A stretch of 64,000 bases of DNA from Meloidogyne chitwoodi (GCA_015183035.1 JACZZP010000011.1:1116001-1180000), one strand, 5' to 3'; shown: positions 13,632 through 26,620, counted from the first letter of the stretch. Translations and numbers: made by a program. The notes: generated from the sequence alone by a model not told the origin.

Positions 13632-14433
13632 TCTTTACAATGTTTTTATTTTATATATTTTTTTTTTTGAAAAACAAATACTCCTCTAAAGATATATATT
13701 TTTAAAATAAAAATTAGAAATACGGTAATTTCTTTAAAAAAATAAATATTTTAATTATTTTAATAAATTCATAGAAAAATATAATAAATGATGAAATATA
13801 ATTGATTTTAAAAATAATAAATTGTAAAAATAAAAGATTAAGGAGAAAGAAAAATGTATGTGAAGAGTCAAATTTCAATAAATAAAATAATAAGGCATTG
13901 TTTAAATAGCACTTCTTTCTTTTTAAAGATATACCTATTAGGTATTTTGGTAGAGTTAATTATTATGTAACATAAAAAAAGATTTGTTTGTTTATAAATC
14001 CTTAAAAATATGGCTTGGCTTGAAAATTTATATTAAAAAAAAAGAAAATAAAAATTAAGTCAATTATTTATAAAAAAATATTTTTTTATTTTTAACTAAT
14101 TCTCTCAATTCTCATTTTTATTTATTTAAGTGCTTTTTGTTTATTTTCCACAAGAGAAAGACAAAAAATTGGAAAAAGGTTGAAACTTGATATTCTTGAG
14201 ACTTCTTTTTTTTCTACTAGGGACAGAAATTGAGGCAGTAAAATGATTAAAAAAAAATAAAGAAAAATAAAACAAATGTTTATTTATATTTTAAAATAAA
14301 ATTAGTAATATTTAAATAATTTTAATTTAAAAACTTAAAACAATAAATTAGGTAATTTATTTATTTATTTTTAATATTATTATATAATTAATTAAAATAA
14401 ATATATTTAAATAATTAATTAATTAATTAATTA
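13632..14433. other. AT-rich intergenic, no gene seen
   Basis: This stretch lies upstream of the eya start and downstream of the DOMON gene. It is mostly A/T runs, with AATT tetranucleotide tracts near 14416-14433. No reading frame, RNA gene or repeat worth calling was found. Confidence 0.5.
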
Positions 14434-15476
14434 TCATTGTTCAATAATATTATATTTATCTTCACAATCATCACAAATTTTAATTAATTGATCTGACTTT
14501 TGATATAAAATATGAAATTGTTTTCTACCTATTTTTTTAAATTATAATAAATTTAAATTAATTAATTAATTAATTAATTAATTAATTACCATTATCATAA
14601 GAAGGTCCTTGAGCAAATAAAATATGCCACCAATTATTATTATTTAATTTTAATATCTTTTAAATTAATTAATTAAAATTATTTTAATTAATTTAATTTT
14701 TACCATTTCTTTTTCTTCTTTTTTTGAATTTAAATATATTTTATTATAATCAACAATAAATGAACAACCTAATATTCCATTCCTTTTTGAAAAATTCTTT
14801 TCAAAAATTAATTTATTTGATGCCTTTATTTTTAAAAATTAAATAAAAAATAATTAATTACTTCGATTAAAGGAATATTTTGAGTAAATAAATTATATGA
14901 AATTTCAATATTTGGATTATTATTTGAAGTAAAAATACAATCCATAACAGAATCATTTCCCTAATTTTAAATTAATTTTAAATTATTTTATTTTAAATTA
15001 TTACCATTGACATATCATCACTAAATGCCATTGCTATCCATTGAGATTTATTAATATTAATTATTGGCTTTGCCTTTATTTTTCTTTAAAATAATTTATT
15101 TAGATAGAATACCTGTATTTCTATTTTTAATTTATTTTGTTTAAAAACCCAACGAATTATCTTATTTTTAAAATTAAAAAAATTAAAATTTAATTCATAA
15201 AATTTAACTGCTTGACAATTTTCAATAGAATTACATCCAGGGGGATAAGGCCAACAAGCAAAGGTTTTTCCACATTCTTCTATTCCATATTGAATAAATG
15301 AAGATTTAATATTTTTTAAAAATATATTAATAGAAAATAACTAAAATTAAATATATTTTTAAAATATTTAATTTTTTAAAAATTAATTGAAGAATTATAT
15401 AAATTAAAATAAAATAAAATTTAAAAATAAATAAATTAATATTTAATAAACAAACCAAAATAAGTTGAAAATACAT
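14434..15476 (-). CDS. secreted DOMON-domain protein, nematode type
   Basis: DOMON is a beta-sandwich domain of extracellular proteins that binds heme or sugars. Reading from 15476, exon 1 (MYFQLIL) joins LFSINIFLKNIKSSFIQYG, giving a hydrophobic signal peptide. The mature start has a Cys-rich nematode-style pattern: ECGKTFACWPYPPGCNS and ENCQAVKFYELNF. The DOMON core follows: IIRWVFKQNKLKIEIQ, then SQWIAMAFSDDMSM and GNDSVMDCIF, matching the usual sWiAiGfS...Mg.aDvv pattern. The end is RKQFHILYQKS...CDDCEDKYNIIEQ. Introns of about 35-45 bases separate the exons. The protein is compact and has no transmembrane segment after the signal peptide, so secretion is likely. The ligand and role are unknown. 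Confidence 0.75.
14549..14588. repeat. (AATT)n microsatellite in a DOMON-gene intron
   Basis: This is an uninterrupted run of about seven to eight TTAA/AATT units within an intron. Similar shorter tracts occur at 14416-14433 and elsewhere, and it is simple sequence. Confidence 0.7.
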
Positions 15477-16133
15477 TATTTTTACAAAAATAAAATTAAA
15501 TAAATTTTTTAATAATTTTTATAAAAAATAAAATTATTTGCAGAAAATATTAAAGAAAGAAAAAAATTGTAAAAAAAAATTAATAAATTATTTTATCAAT
15601 TTGGCGAATAAAATTTTAACTAGCATTTTTATAATTGAAAAATAAATTGAAGAGAATAGACATTAAAAAATTGTAATTTAAAAATTAAATTAATAAATTG
15701 TTTAAAAATTATTATTTTAATAAATTTAAAAATGTGAAGATAAAAGAAAAAGAAAATAATTTAAAAAATATTTTTTTTAAAAACATAATATAATTTTAAT
15801 TTTATTATTATTAAAAAATAATTATAAACATTTAATTAATTTATTTATTTTTATTTTAATTTAAAAATTACACATTAATTAATTTTATCCACAATACAAT
15901 AATACTACAATATAATTTAAAAGAATATTTTTAAAATTACTGTTAGCTAACAATCGATTTTAAAAGTTAACGGTAATTTTCGATAAATACCGAAATTACC
16001 TTTACCAATAATTAAATAGAATTTTAATTAAATAAAATGAGAATATTTACTACTAATTAATTTTTTATTATCTATAAAAGCACATTAGTAAAATGTTTAA
16101 TTTATTTAATTATTATAAATTGTTGCCCAAAGA
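15477..16133. other. divergent intergenic region with a short hairpin
   Basis: This is the shared upstream region of the DOMON gene (minus) and the small membrane-protein gene (plus). It is nearly all A/T. An imperfect palindrome at 15972-16000 (GGTAATTTTCG, 8-base loop, CGAAATTACC) is the only structured element seen. A promoter function is possible but unproven. Confidence 0.4.
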
Positions 16134-17223
16134 ATGTGTGCTCTCTTCGTTTCTTCTGTTCTTGATACTGGAGCCTTGTCTTCCATAATCTTCTTCTTAT
16201 TTCTAATTTACAGTAGTGCTATTATCTTATTTTGCTGTAAAAGATCAAAACGGAAGAATAAGGTTAGTTTTATTTTTATTTTTTTTTCGAAAATTATTTA
16301 TTGTTAATATGTATTTACTCCCTTATTTAATAAAATTTTAATTTATTTAATTTTAAGAAAAATATTGGTAAAATGTCAAAGTTAGGAAAGCAGTCAAAGG
16401 ATTCGAAGCTGACAGCTGATTGTGAGTGTAATTAATTTTAAATTTTACTTAGATTTTGATTTTTTTAATTTTCAACAGTGGATGAAAAACAGAAAAAACG
16501 GATGAATGGACAGCATGGATCTGGGGAAGAATACCAAACATTGGCAGGATTAGATGGAGATTTGTTTTTGCAGGCTGGAGCTTACAAACGTAGAGATTCT
16601 GTACCTAAAAAACAGAGGGTAATTTTTATAAAAATAAAATGGAGAAAACAAAATATTAGCTCTAAAATGTTTTTTTAATTTTCGAAATAAATAAACGGTC
16701 ATTAAAGCAGTCTGAAATATTTTTTACAAGAATAAATTTTTAAATTTTAGAAAGCTGAGGGGAAGGCAAAGAAAAAGGTTAATAAAAAATTTTTAACATA
16801 TAAAATTAATTTTATTTTTTTATTCAGAAACAGAAGAGAGATGTAAGGGATTTCAATGACGATATTTATGAGGTAACAATTTATTAGATATTTTAAAACT
16901 TTAAATTGGAGATAAAATGTTGCATCCCTAAAGAGACTTTGAAATTAATAAAGTTTAAAACTGAAAGTTGAGCAGTTAAAAACTGAAATCTAAACAAAAC
17001 AAAAAAGTCAGTCATTACATTTTGAGGGTCCTTCTTTTAAGCCTTATATTTAATATAATTTTTATTAATTTTCAAGGATGATCCAAATCCATTCACTGCT
17101 GACTCGGAGTTAAAAAAGCAAAAGCCTGGACGATCTCTCTTATCAGCTGAAAATATTAAGTTTAAGCAAAGTCTAATGTCTCATAACAATCGGATGTCTC
17201 GAGCGAAAAGTGTTTTTGTATAA
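16134..17223 (+). CDS. small single-pass membrane protein with basic cytoplasmic tail, unknown family
   Basis: I do not recognise the family. The ATG at 16134 opens a short hydrophilic segment (MCALFVSSVLDTGA). One strong hydrophobic span follows (SSIIFFLFLIYSSAIILFCC), then a Lys/Arg stop-transfer run KRSKRKNK. The rest, over several small exons, is charged: SKLGKQSKDSKLTADLDEKQ, RMNGQHGSGEEYQTLAGLDG, RRDSVPKKQR, a lysine-rich microexon (KAEGKAKKK), DVRDFNDDIYEDDPNPFTAD and GRSLLSAENIKFKQ...RMSRAKSVFV. The layout suggests a type III membrane protein with a long cytosolic tail. The RRDS and RMSRAKS sites look like possible basophilic kinase targets. Codon usage resembles the better-conserved genes here, so it is probably real and not young. 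Confidence 0.7.
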
Positions 17224-18207
17224 AAGAAGAAAATAAATAAATAAAATGATTTTTCTGTTCTTTGTTAATTATATGCTTATTTAATAAAAATAAAAAATAA
17301 TTTTTTAAGGTAAATTTAAATAAAAATTTAAAAGAAATTACCTATGTGGGATACATAATATTTTAAACTTTTTCACAATTGTTATATAACGTGTTATTAT
17401 GAATATCAATATTTAAAAAATTATTTGTTTAAATAAAATTAAATTAATTTTTATAATTCCTCTTTTTAAGTGCCGATTCTAAAAAACTTTTTAAACCTTT
17501 TGCCAAAAATAACCCCTTTCTACGAGCAGGCGAAAATTTAGGCTTTTAATTTATTTAAAAATTTCAAAACAAAATTAAAATATTATACATTCCAACGGTA
17601 TTAATGTATACAAAAATCATCATTTTTACAACATGTATAATATTAATCCTTGTTTAGTTTCAACAAGTAACTGACAACCACCCTATTAATAAGGGTTTTT
17701 GATAATTCAAAGCTTCCAGCACCCCATTTTTCAAGTTTTAATTTTTTCCTTTTTTACCTTAATTTTTTCTCTCTTTTTGCTTCGAGCAATAGGCAGTCGC
17801 GCCGAATCGGCCGGCGCCTAGTGTGTCTCGCGCCTAGTTAGCCCTACCAGTCGGGCGTGTCCTCCAAAAATCTTCTTTCTTCTTTTTTAATTTCTCATCT
17901 CTGCTTAACTTTCCAATCCACTTGAATTAAAATTTCGAAAATCGAAAAAATAGCAAAAATGTCAAAATCGAATATCGAAACAACTCCGAAAATCGAAATT
18001 TCGAAACAACTGGCTGGATCCCTGTTATCACATACATAAATCAATTAACTATTTTCTTTTAATTTAAGCTATTATAAAAATTTTAACCTTTTAAAATATA
18101 AAATTGGGTCGCGTTTTTTACACTAAATTTAAAATTTCTACTTTTTCAAATCGTCATTAAACAAACAATTCATAAATTTTCTTTTTAACCTTCATTTAAC
18201 TTAGTTA
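17224..18207. other. intergenic region upstream of ebax-1
   Basis: There is no gene. It contains the 3' flank of the membrane-protein gene, a GC-rich repeat at 17791-17872, and a run of CGAAAATCGAAA-like words around 17930-18005 that ends near GGCTGGATCCCTG. These words look like degenerate repeat material. Confidence 0.45.
17791..17872. repeat. GC-rich dispersed repeat fragment (copy 2)
   Basis: The stretch carries CGCGCCGAATCGGCCGGCGC, then TAGTGTGTCTCGCGCCTAG and CCAGTCGGGCGTGTCC. Read in reverse it resembles 3712-3775. Its last word also resembles, in reverse, GGATACGCCCGATTGG at 62813-62828, so at least three related fragments occur in the window. Confidence 0.45.
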
Positions 18208-21200
18208 ATGGATGGTCAACAACCACAGGTTTATTTTATTGTTAGTTTAATCTTAAATAGTTTCTAAAATAATCATCATAAAAAATATCTTGTGATATAT
18301 TTTATGTTTAATTTTCTATTTAAATATTTGAAAATTATCTTTGTTTTTTCAACATTTTTATTCTAACAATAAGGATGATATAATGGAAGAAGAAGACACG
18401 CTAGTCCTACGTATGGAAGCTATGATAATGGCTGAAGATCAAGAAGATCGCCTTTCTTTTGCGGTTAATTTTGTTAAATTTAATTATAAAAAAGATTTTA
18501 AAGGATTCTGAACGTTTTGATGAAGATGATGAAGAGCAATATTCTGTTCAGGCAAGCGAGTCAAGTTCAGTCAGTCACCATTGGAGAGGATGGGATTCTT
18601 CATTGGACAAGGATTCTCAAGGTAATTAGTCAAATTATTATTTTTTAGATATTTTTTGTAAAATATTTTAGAATTTAATACACATAGATTTATCATTTCT
18701 CGAACAAAATTATACTATGTTTAAATGGTACTTTTCCTTTATGCATACAAATGTCTGCAAGTTTTTGTCTGCAAAAAATTTAATATTTTTCTCAAAAGGA
18801 TTATTTTAAAAAATATTTATGTGCATGAGCATAGTTTCCACAACTATTATAAAGATTATTTTAAATTTTTGGTAAGTGAACCACAGCAGAAATTTTGTTA
18901 ATCCAGAGGATGGTTCTCACACTCAGAACATAGAGAGAACTTGGCGGAAGGCAAAATGGCGGAATAAGAAGCAATTTGGAACACACCGATAAATGATTGA
19001 CAGCTATCTATGCAAATTTTTATGGAGGGAAGATGTAAAAAGAAGAGAAGTTGATGCATTTGATGATATTTTAGCAAAAATTGTCGATTTTATGCCTCCA
19101 AAATAAGATTAAATTTTTTGCAGACAAAAACTTGCAGACATTTGTATGCATAAAGGAAAAGTACCGTTTAAATTATTTTTTATTTATTTAGGAGTATTTG
19201 TTAATAATCCCTCTATCCTGAGTGCGGATAAATTGAAACTTCCAGATTATGACGAAGGTTATATTTTCTTATTATTTTATTAGTTTTATATTTAAAAAAT
19301 TTTCCTTTCTTTTAATATTTATTATAGTTGAAAAGGTATTATTTTTCTGATTAAAAAATGATTTGTTTTTATTATTTAACTTATTTTTTAAATTATTTTC
19401 AGATATCCCCTTGCTTCGGGATTTGGCTGCAAAACGAGTTGCTTCTTCTATTTCTTTTGAACTTATTGAAACTACTTATGCTCTACTTCCGAATGCTCAG
19501 AAACGACTTCGTCCTCAACTTAAAAATGAAAGAAAGCAAAAATTAGATGTGGAACATATATTACATTTACAGAACTTACAAGACTATTTGCCTGAACAAT
19601 TGATTCTTCTTATTTTAAGACATTGCTTTCCAGAGTCGTCAGAAAATATTCGTCTTTACAGGTTTTTAAAAGAATTTTTAATTATTTATAACTTTTTAGT
19701 TGTCTTACAAATTGTGGTGATCGATTATTTTCGTTAGGTGAAAGCCTTTTTCAAAATGGTGCTGTATCAAAGCTTTACCAAATCGGTTTGATTTTATATT
19801 TTTTATAAATATATGATAATCTGATTTAAAAAGGTTGTCATCTATCTGCAAAAGTACAAGAACGTTATGGATCAAATAATATTGTGAATGCACAAAATGG
19901 AGAATTTACTAGCAAATTTTATAATTCTAAGGAAGCAACTGATAATAACGCTAAAACTTTTGATGTTTGCATTCTCGTCGATCGTTGCAGAATTGTTTCA
20001 TGTGCTTGTTCTTGTTCAAATACTTCCTTTTGGTGCCAACATGCTGTTGCTGCTTGTCTTCAAAGAATTCAAAAGCCAAACACTGTACAATACAGACCTG
20101 CAATTTGGGATTCAATTACTTCATTACGTGATTGGGAAATTAAAAAAATGGTTCAGTGTTTGATCAATAAACTCCCTAGAGAGGTTTGACATTTTTAACA
20201 GTAAATGGATATTTCAACCTTTTATTATTTATAGGCATTTTGTTCTTATTTTCATTTTTTACAATTTAGTATATTCCTGTAGCTCAGGAGTTGATTGATG
20301 CTCTTAAAGATAATAATTCCGAGATTAACAAAATACAAGGGGCACCAGACCCAACAGCTGGCCCAACTGATGACACTCCTGCTGTTTGGTGTATGGATGA
20401 GAAATCATTACATGAAGAAGTGCGAAAAACTCTAATAAATTTTATGCGCCCATCTGCCATGGTTTGGTATGTTTTTAGAGATTATTTCTCTCATTCGTTT
20501 ATTCAAACAAATACAGATTGTTTTTAATAATAGAATTCAATTTAAATAATGTAATTTAGTGAAGTACAAAGTTTGTTGTCTTCTCCACCTGCATTGGCAT
20601 ATGAATGGAGTATTCTTTACAGGACCTTATGTGCTAAACAACCGGAATCAATTTGGAATTTGCTTGGAATGGTTAGATTTGTATTTTTTTTTTGAATTAT
20701 TTTTAAGGTTCGAGTTATGTTGACTCGTAATGACGCTAACGGCCCTGCATTACTGCATATACTCACTGAAGAATGCTTAGCACTTGATTCTATTCTTATT
20801 CGTTGGTATCAAATCTCACTTTCTGCAAATGGTCATTGGCAGTTAATTGGTCTTAGTGGAAGTGGCGGACAACGTGGAAATGGGAATGCTCAACAGAGCC
20901 AGTCACGTCAACTGTATGTTTTACCTAACAATAAGAGCTAGAATAATTGTCAATTTTTCTTTTAGGCTTTGCTATTTGCTTTGTCAGGAACTGGCCGTAC
21001 TTTTTTATTTTAATTTTAAATTGAATATGTATTTTTTAGTCTCTTTGGCGACTCGTTGCTTTAAATCCACAACTAACTACCGAAGAAAGGGAGCAACTTT
21101 GGATATTACTTCAACTTTACCAAAAATCATCAGTTATACGAATTTGGACTATTCTTGGTAAAGCATCAGAAGCTGAAAATGTGTATACTTATTAATAATA

Positions 21201-24200
21201 TATTTTAAAAGTTTCATTTGAGTATATTTTTGGGACTGCCATTGACAATCGTGGTAATCGGCTCTGTCAGCAAAATGCTCCTTTTGGGCGTGCATACTTT
21301 CCTGCATTTTTTCCTGCCCTCAAGGCTTGTAGACAGTTCAGTTGGATGCGTTCTGAGGCTCATAGATTACTACAAGAAATGAATATTGGTTCTCGGTTAG
21401 AAATAGATATACAGGTAGATAATTCTAGATTAAATGAATGTTACTTTAGATTCAAAATTTTTTCTTCTTTGAAGGTAGCACAAAAGCAACATGGTCGATT
21501 TCCAACTTTACCATTCTTACGGAACATAAGTAAAGGAATTTCACTGATTGATCTAGTAGAAATGGAGCGCCAACTGGGTAGTACATCACTTGCTTACAAT
21601 CCTGATGCTGTCTTGGTTCCTTCATCAAAATCTTCTAAAAGACGAAGGAAACATAAAAAGGCACAACAGAGACAAAAATTGCAGAAGTTAGGCAATAACA
21701 ACGAAACTAGCAAAAAGCACCGAGAACAACAGAATACATCAGAATTGGGTGTAAGAACTGAAAATAAAGGGAATCAAGAACAAGTCAGCGAAATTAGTAC
21801 CGATGAGGATAACAATGAACATTCTGGAAAAAATTGTGGTAAAGCTCAAGCGAAAAGGTTTATTTTTAAATATTTTGTATTACTTATCTTAAATTTTTAT
21901 CTTTACTACTTTACCAAAAATCGTGTAGGACAAACCACGTTCTTACCAAACTACCTTCCACACATTAGAGTAAATTTTAATCAACATATTCCAGTTTGTG
22001 CGAAGACAAACCGCCCGTTGACTCGTACTCTAAAGTGTGGAAGGTAATTTAGTTAGAAGTTGGTTTTCCCCTAATCAATTTTAAGTCATACTCGTTTTTC
22101 AGAGAACAATATGAGGATGATCTCGACAAACTCTTAGCAGAAGCGCATATCGATTTTGATGATCCTTTTACTCTTCGTTTTATGTATTGTGAGGGGCTTT
22201 TTGCACATGGATACTTTAATGAATCTCTACAATTAGCGAATATGTTGTCCGTTAGCTTAATACACAACCAACCAAATCTTTTAACCTCAATTGGAACATC
22301 TGATTTTCAACAATTAATTATGAAGAGAAGTGAAGAAGAAACATTGGATTTAGACAATGGGATTGTGGGAACTTCAAACAGCACAAAAATAACAAAGGTT
22401 AAGCAAATAAAGTTGTATTAACATTTTGTATATTTTTAAGTCCTTTTCTTCCGTTCCACACTCTATTCGTCAATCTCATTTTCGGCGCCAGTTCAGTTCT
22501 GATTCTATACGGCGTCTTGAAATAAATGAACTTTGTTCTAATTCAACACCTGGACGTCTTAGTCGTTCTCATCCTCGTTTGATGGCTACTTCAAATATTG
22601 CAAAGGATACATTATCAAGAACAATATTTCTTGCTAAACTGTTAATGCTTGGTGAAGATTTTTTTGAACATCGGAGGAATCGACGTTCACGTCAACATAC
22701 GACAGTCGACTTAAAAAATTTTGAGTCAAAAGGAAAATCTCAAAATGTCAATCATTCAGTAAAGGAAGAATATCGATCACTCGCTTTGGAGCTCTGTTTG
22801 GAAACAATGCGAAATTTACGTGGACCATCCGCCACTCGATTGCTTGAAATGGAAATTAACCAATTGGAAGGTGATATATTCACTCTTCTACATCGAATAG
22901 AGATTTGTCCTGATGGACTGAAAAATGTGCGTTCTCTAGCACAGCAATTTCTAACAAATCAGGTATAATTTTTATTTTATTTTTAAAATTAATTTTTAGG
23001 CAACCGGAATTTTTCCTAATAGTGTTACCGTTCCACCTACACGTTTGGCACACTATATTGTGAATGTTTTATCATCACCATATTCTCCGTATCAACAACA
23101 ACACGCGCGAAATATTGCACAAATTGGTGGAGGAGTTAACACCGGGTAATAATTTTTTATCCAAAATTCTTTTTTATTTGTATATTTTAGTCAAATACAG
23201 CTTCCGCCTTGTCGTTCGGATTTGTTTTCTTATCGTTTGCCATCTGATGAACAACTGGCACTTGACCTTGCTCTTCATGTACTTAATGCAGGTTTATTTA
23301 ACTAAAATTAAAATATTTAACATTACTAAAGTTTAATTTCTAATATTCTATAATATAAAGACAAGACATTATTTAAAGATGTACATATTTCCGAGCGTGA
23401 TCACCCAATTTTATGCGAATGCATCCGACGCCATCGTAAAGATTTACAAATGGTGCTTTTTACCAGAAACAGAGACTCGCCTGAACAATTATCTCGCGTA
23501 TTGGCCACTGTACTTGATGAAAAGGTGCATCATATTTACGAGTATGTTTTTTATTTCTTTAGTTTGTTTATATATGTATCTGAAATTATTGTTCGATAAC
23601 CTTTTATTGAAAGTTATTTTTCCTCCTTTAAGAGAGGTTAACCGTACAAATGTTGATTTTTTCTTGCCTTCAACAATTACCAGCTCATCATCTCACCCTA
23701 GTACTCAACCTCTTCAAAAACCGGGATTATTTGCCAAAAAACAACCTCCTATATCGATTGGCTCACTGACTGGAGTGTTTAGTTCTATTCAATCCTCTTC
23801 TAGTGCTACTTCTACAGCCACTTCTCCTAGCAGTTCACCCTTCGATTTGTGTGTTGGACAACAGCAAGTTACGGGAGATAGGTGAAAACGTTTAATAACA
23901 TGTATAGAAAAATATTCTTTTTAGTCATGGCCTTTTAAAAAATAATAATCTAGATTCTTCACCACATCTCGATCTTCAATTTTACAACCTTTTCCCATGT
24001 TAGCAAATCAGGCTAGCGAGGCACAGGCTCATCATATGTTTGAATTTGCTAAGTCGCTTCTTCTCGAAGCAGGTGGAAATCAGAGTAGTGCAATGTTCAA
24101 TCCAGTACAGGCAATGGCTGCTGCTGCTTTAGGTGCTGCTGCTTTTCTTGGAGGTGCCGTAGCACCTCATAATATTGGCCCTCATCGAAATTTACATATT

Positions 24201-26620
24201 TGCTCATTGTTAATCGCACTATATGCTCTTGGCTTAAACAATGAATGCTCACTTTCATGGAATACTCGTACCTATTCAACTCAAGTTTCTTGGATTCAGG
24301 CTCAGACATTAGATATTGGTTTTTTATTCTTTAAAATTTTATACCAATTTTTTTTAAGGGCGTCAGGCATTGGAAATCATTCGCCGGTCATGGCGCAAAC
24401 ACTTAACTCCAACTGAAGTAGCATCTCTAGCCGATAAAGCTAGCCAAAGCACTGACCAGTCTGTTGTTGAAGAGGCAGCCCAACTTGCTCTAAGTATTCT
24501 TCCTGAAGCTAACTCTCTTTTGCCTGCAGAAAGCCTTAAAGCATTAAACCAATGCAAAGAACGCTCACCGCAAATGTTGGAAGATGCATGTTTGGCTTTA
24601 GAGAAAGCTACACAAAGAGGCGGTGTATATCCTGAGGTTAATTTATTTTATTCAAGCTGGATTTATGATCAATTTTTAAAGGTACTCTTTCGAGTTGCTC
24701 ATCATTGGTACAATCTTTATGTTGCACATCTAATGGAGTTGGAAAGTGTTGATACTGCTACTAATGGTTCTTTAAATAGCAATAAAGCTCAAAAGAACCG
24801 TCAAATTCCCTCTCCTCTTTCAAATCAACAACAATATTACCAACAGTATCAATCAGCACATCAATGGTCTTTTTATCAAACTTTGAATACAACTTGTCCA
24901 AGCAGTACATTCTGGACGAATTCAGCACAACAGCCTATAATTTCAGCTCAAAATTTGTCTTCTATCGTAACTCAACAAAACCAAACAATGCAATTAGGTA
25001 TTAATTTAACTACTTTAAGCTTAAAAGATGTTTTTAATTGTAGTGCCTCCGATTGCACCATCCCTACAGTTAGTGCCAAAATTACCTCCACCGCCGTTTT
25101 ATTCTCCTTCTTTTCCACCTCCTCCATTACCTCAAGTGACAACACAATTGATTTTAGGTACAAATGATAACAGCAATTTATTATCTACTTCATTATCTAA
25201 CAACTCTACTTTGTTTCGTCTACATCCTAGTCTTTCTGTACCAAATATGACTGGAGAAATTCATAAACAAACTTCAAACATTTTGCCATGCTCTACATTA
25301 TTTCAAGTTCCTCTACAGCAACAAATAATACACTCACAACCAACAACATCTGCTGTATTTAATCAAATGGACAACGTTCCATCCATAATTAAACAACCTC
25401 AACAAAATTTTATTCATACAGGAATATGTTTACAATTACCTCCTCCGCCTCTACTTCAACCTGGAAATCAACATCAATTTGCTTCTAGTGCTGGTGCTTT
25501 AGGTATGATTCAGCAGCAACAACAGCAGTTTGTTCCAATTCAACAAATTTACCAGCATCAACAACAGAATCGAAACTTTCAACAGGTTTTATTTACATAA
25601 TCTTAAATTTTCACCTTTTTAATTTAGGCAAATCTTCAGCATCGAATTCCTCCACCCCCAATAACAATGACTACTGGCCGTTTGGTTTTTTTGGATGATA
25701 GAGCACTTTATCTTATACGTAATGCACATCGCCTTGGTATTATGGCTATGAACAATCTTCGAAGCTCTGATAGCCTTTCAGCAAAATTTTCTAAAGTAAT
25801 TTTACATTTAATCTGTTATTAATTAATATTTTAGAATCCTCCTTCCTGTGATGATGTTTCCTGGCTACTAGATGTTTCTATAGAGATTGGTGATCCTGAA
25901 TATGTTCGAATGTTTTGTGAGAAGGTTATTGTTTCTATCAGTTCACCATTTGTACTTGTTGAACTTTTTAAAAGTGTTTTAAAGGTTAGCAATTTAATTA
26001 ATAAAAATTTAAATTAATCTCTCAATTTTTATTTTTCTAGTTCTTCCATCAATTGCCAAATTCACATAGAATTCCTGGCACAGGACAAATAGAAACTATT
26101 ATTCTTTCTTCAAATGGTGATTTAGCAAAGTTATGTATGCAACAAGCAAGGAATTCAATGTCTCAGCATTCAATGTCAGGCATTGCTGTAGAATTAGCTC
26201 TTCATGCAATTTCATCAGCATTTTCAGCGGCATCTCATAAACTTAACTTTAACAATTTTAATGCTCCTGATCAAGAATATGTAAGATAACAATTTTTTAA
26301 ATTTAATTACATAATTAAAGGTTTGTGATTTGGCACTAACTACTCGTGAATTATTTCGTCTTTTACCTTTTCCTTCCCATCATGACCAACAACAACAGCC
26401 TCAATGTCGCCGAAAATATATGGATATATTTATGGAGCATATGCAAAAGCAGAAATGTTTTAGAAAATTTAAAAATGTACAAACTGCTATACAAAATGCT
26501 CTTCAGCAACAAAATCAACAACAAAGAATATTATCACAACAACAAAATATAGCCGAAGATCAACAACATCAATTAAGAATAAGAGGAGAAAATGGTCTAC
26601 CGCCTAACAATAATGGATAA
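18208..26620 (+). CDS. ebax-1: zinc finger SWIM protein, EBAX-1 / ZSWIM8 orthologue
   Basis: ZSWIM8/EBAX-1 is a substrate receptor of an Elongin-cullin ubiquitin ligase, known for neuronal protein quality control and for target-directed microRNA decay. The start is MDGQQPQ at 18208, with an acidic N-terminus. A BC-box-like stretch follows (ASSISFELIETTYALLP). The SWIM finger lies near residues 262-285: CACSCSNTSFWCQHAVAACL, the CxC...CxH pattern. Strong family markers follow: GAPDPTAGPTDDTPAVWCMD, GPHRNLHICSLLIALYALGL, LTPTEVASLADKAS, ERSPQMLEDACLALEKAT and GGVYPEVLFRVAHHWYNLY. Low-complexity Gln/Pro/Ser tracts fill the middle and end, and the gene ends ENGLPPNNNG. It appears intact. A 439-base Merlin element sits in the intron between the exon ending LDKDSQ and that starting VFVNNPS. 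Confidence 0.93.
18727..19165 (+). mobile_element. Merlin-family DNA transposon, short non-autonomous copy in an ebax-1 intron
   Basis: The 58-base terminal inverted repeats 18727-18784 and 19108-19165 are identical base for base when one is reversed. The tips are GGTAC/GTACC. The 8-base target duplication GTTTAAAT is perfect (18719-18726 and 19166-19173), which defines the element at 439 bases. Inside, on the plus strand, about 18898-19106 reads as a transposase C-terminus: FVNPEDGSHTQNIERTWRKA, an in-frame TAA, then MIDSYLCKFLWREDV and DAFDDILAKIVDFMPPK. The HTQNIE...W block is the Merlin/IS1016 signature holding the last catalytic Glu. Most of the transposase is missing, so it needs an enzyme from elsewhere. 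Confidence 0.92.

Noticed and set aside
17930..18023. Repeated CGAAAATCGAAA words ending in GGATCCCTG, resembling a hAT tip.
   Set aside because: No matching opposite end or duplication was found, so no element can be delimited.
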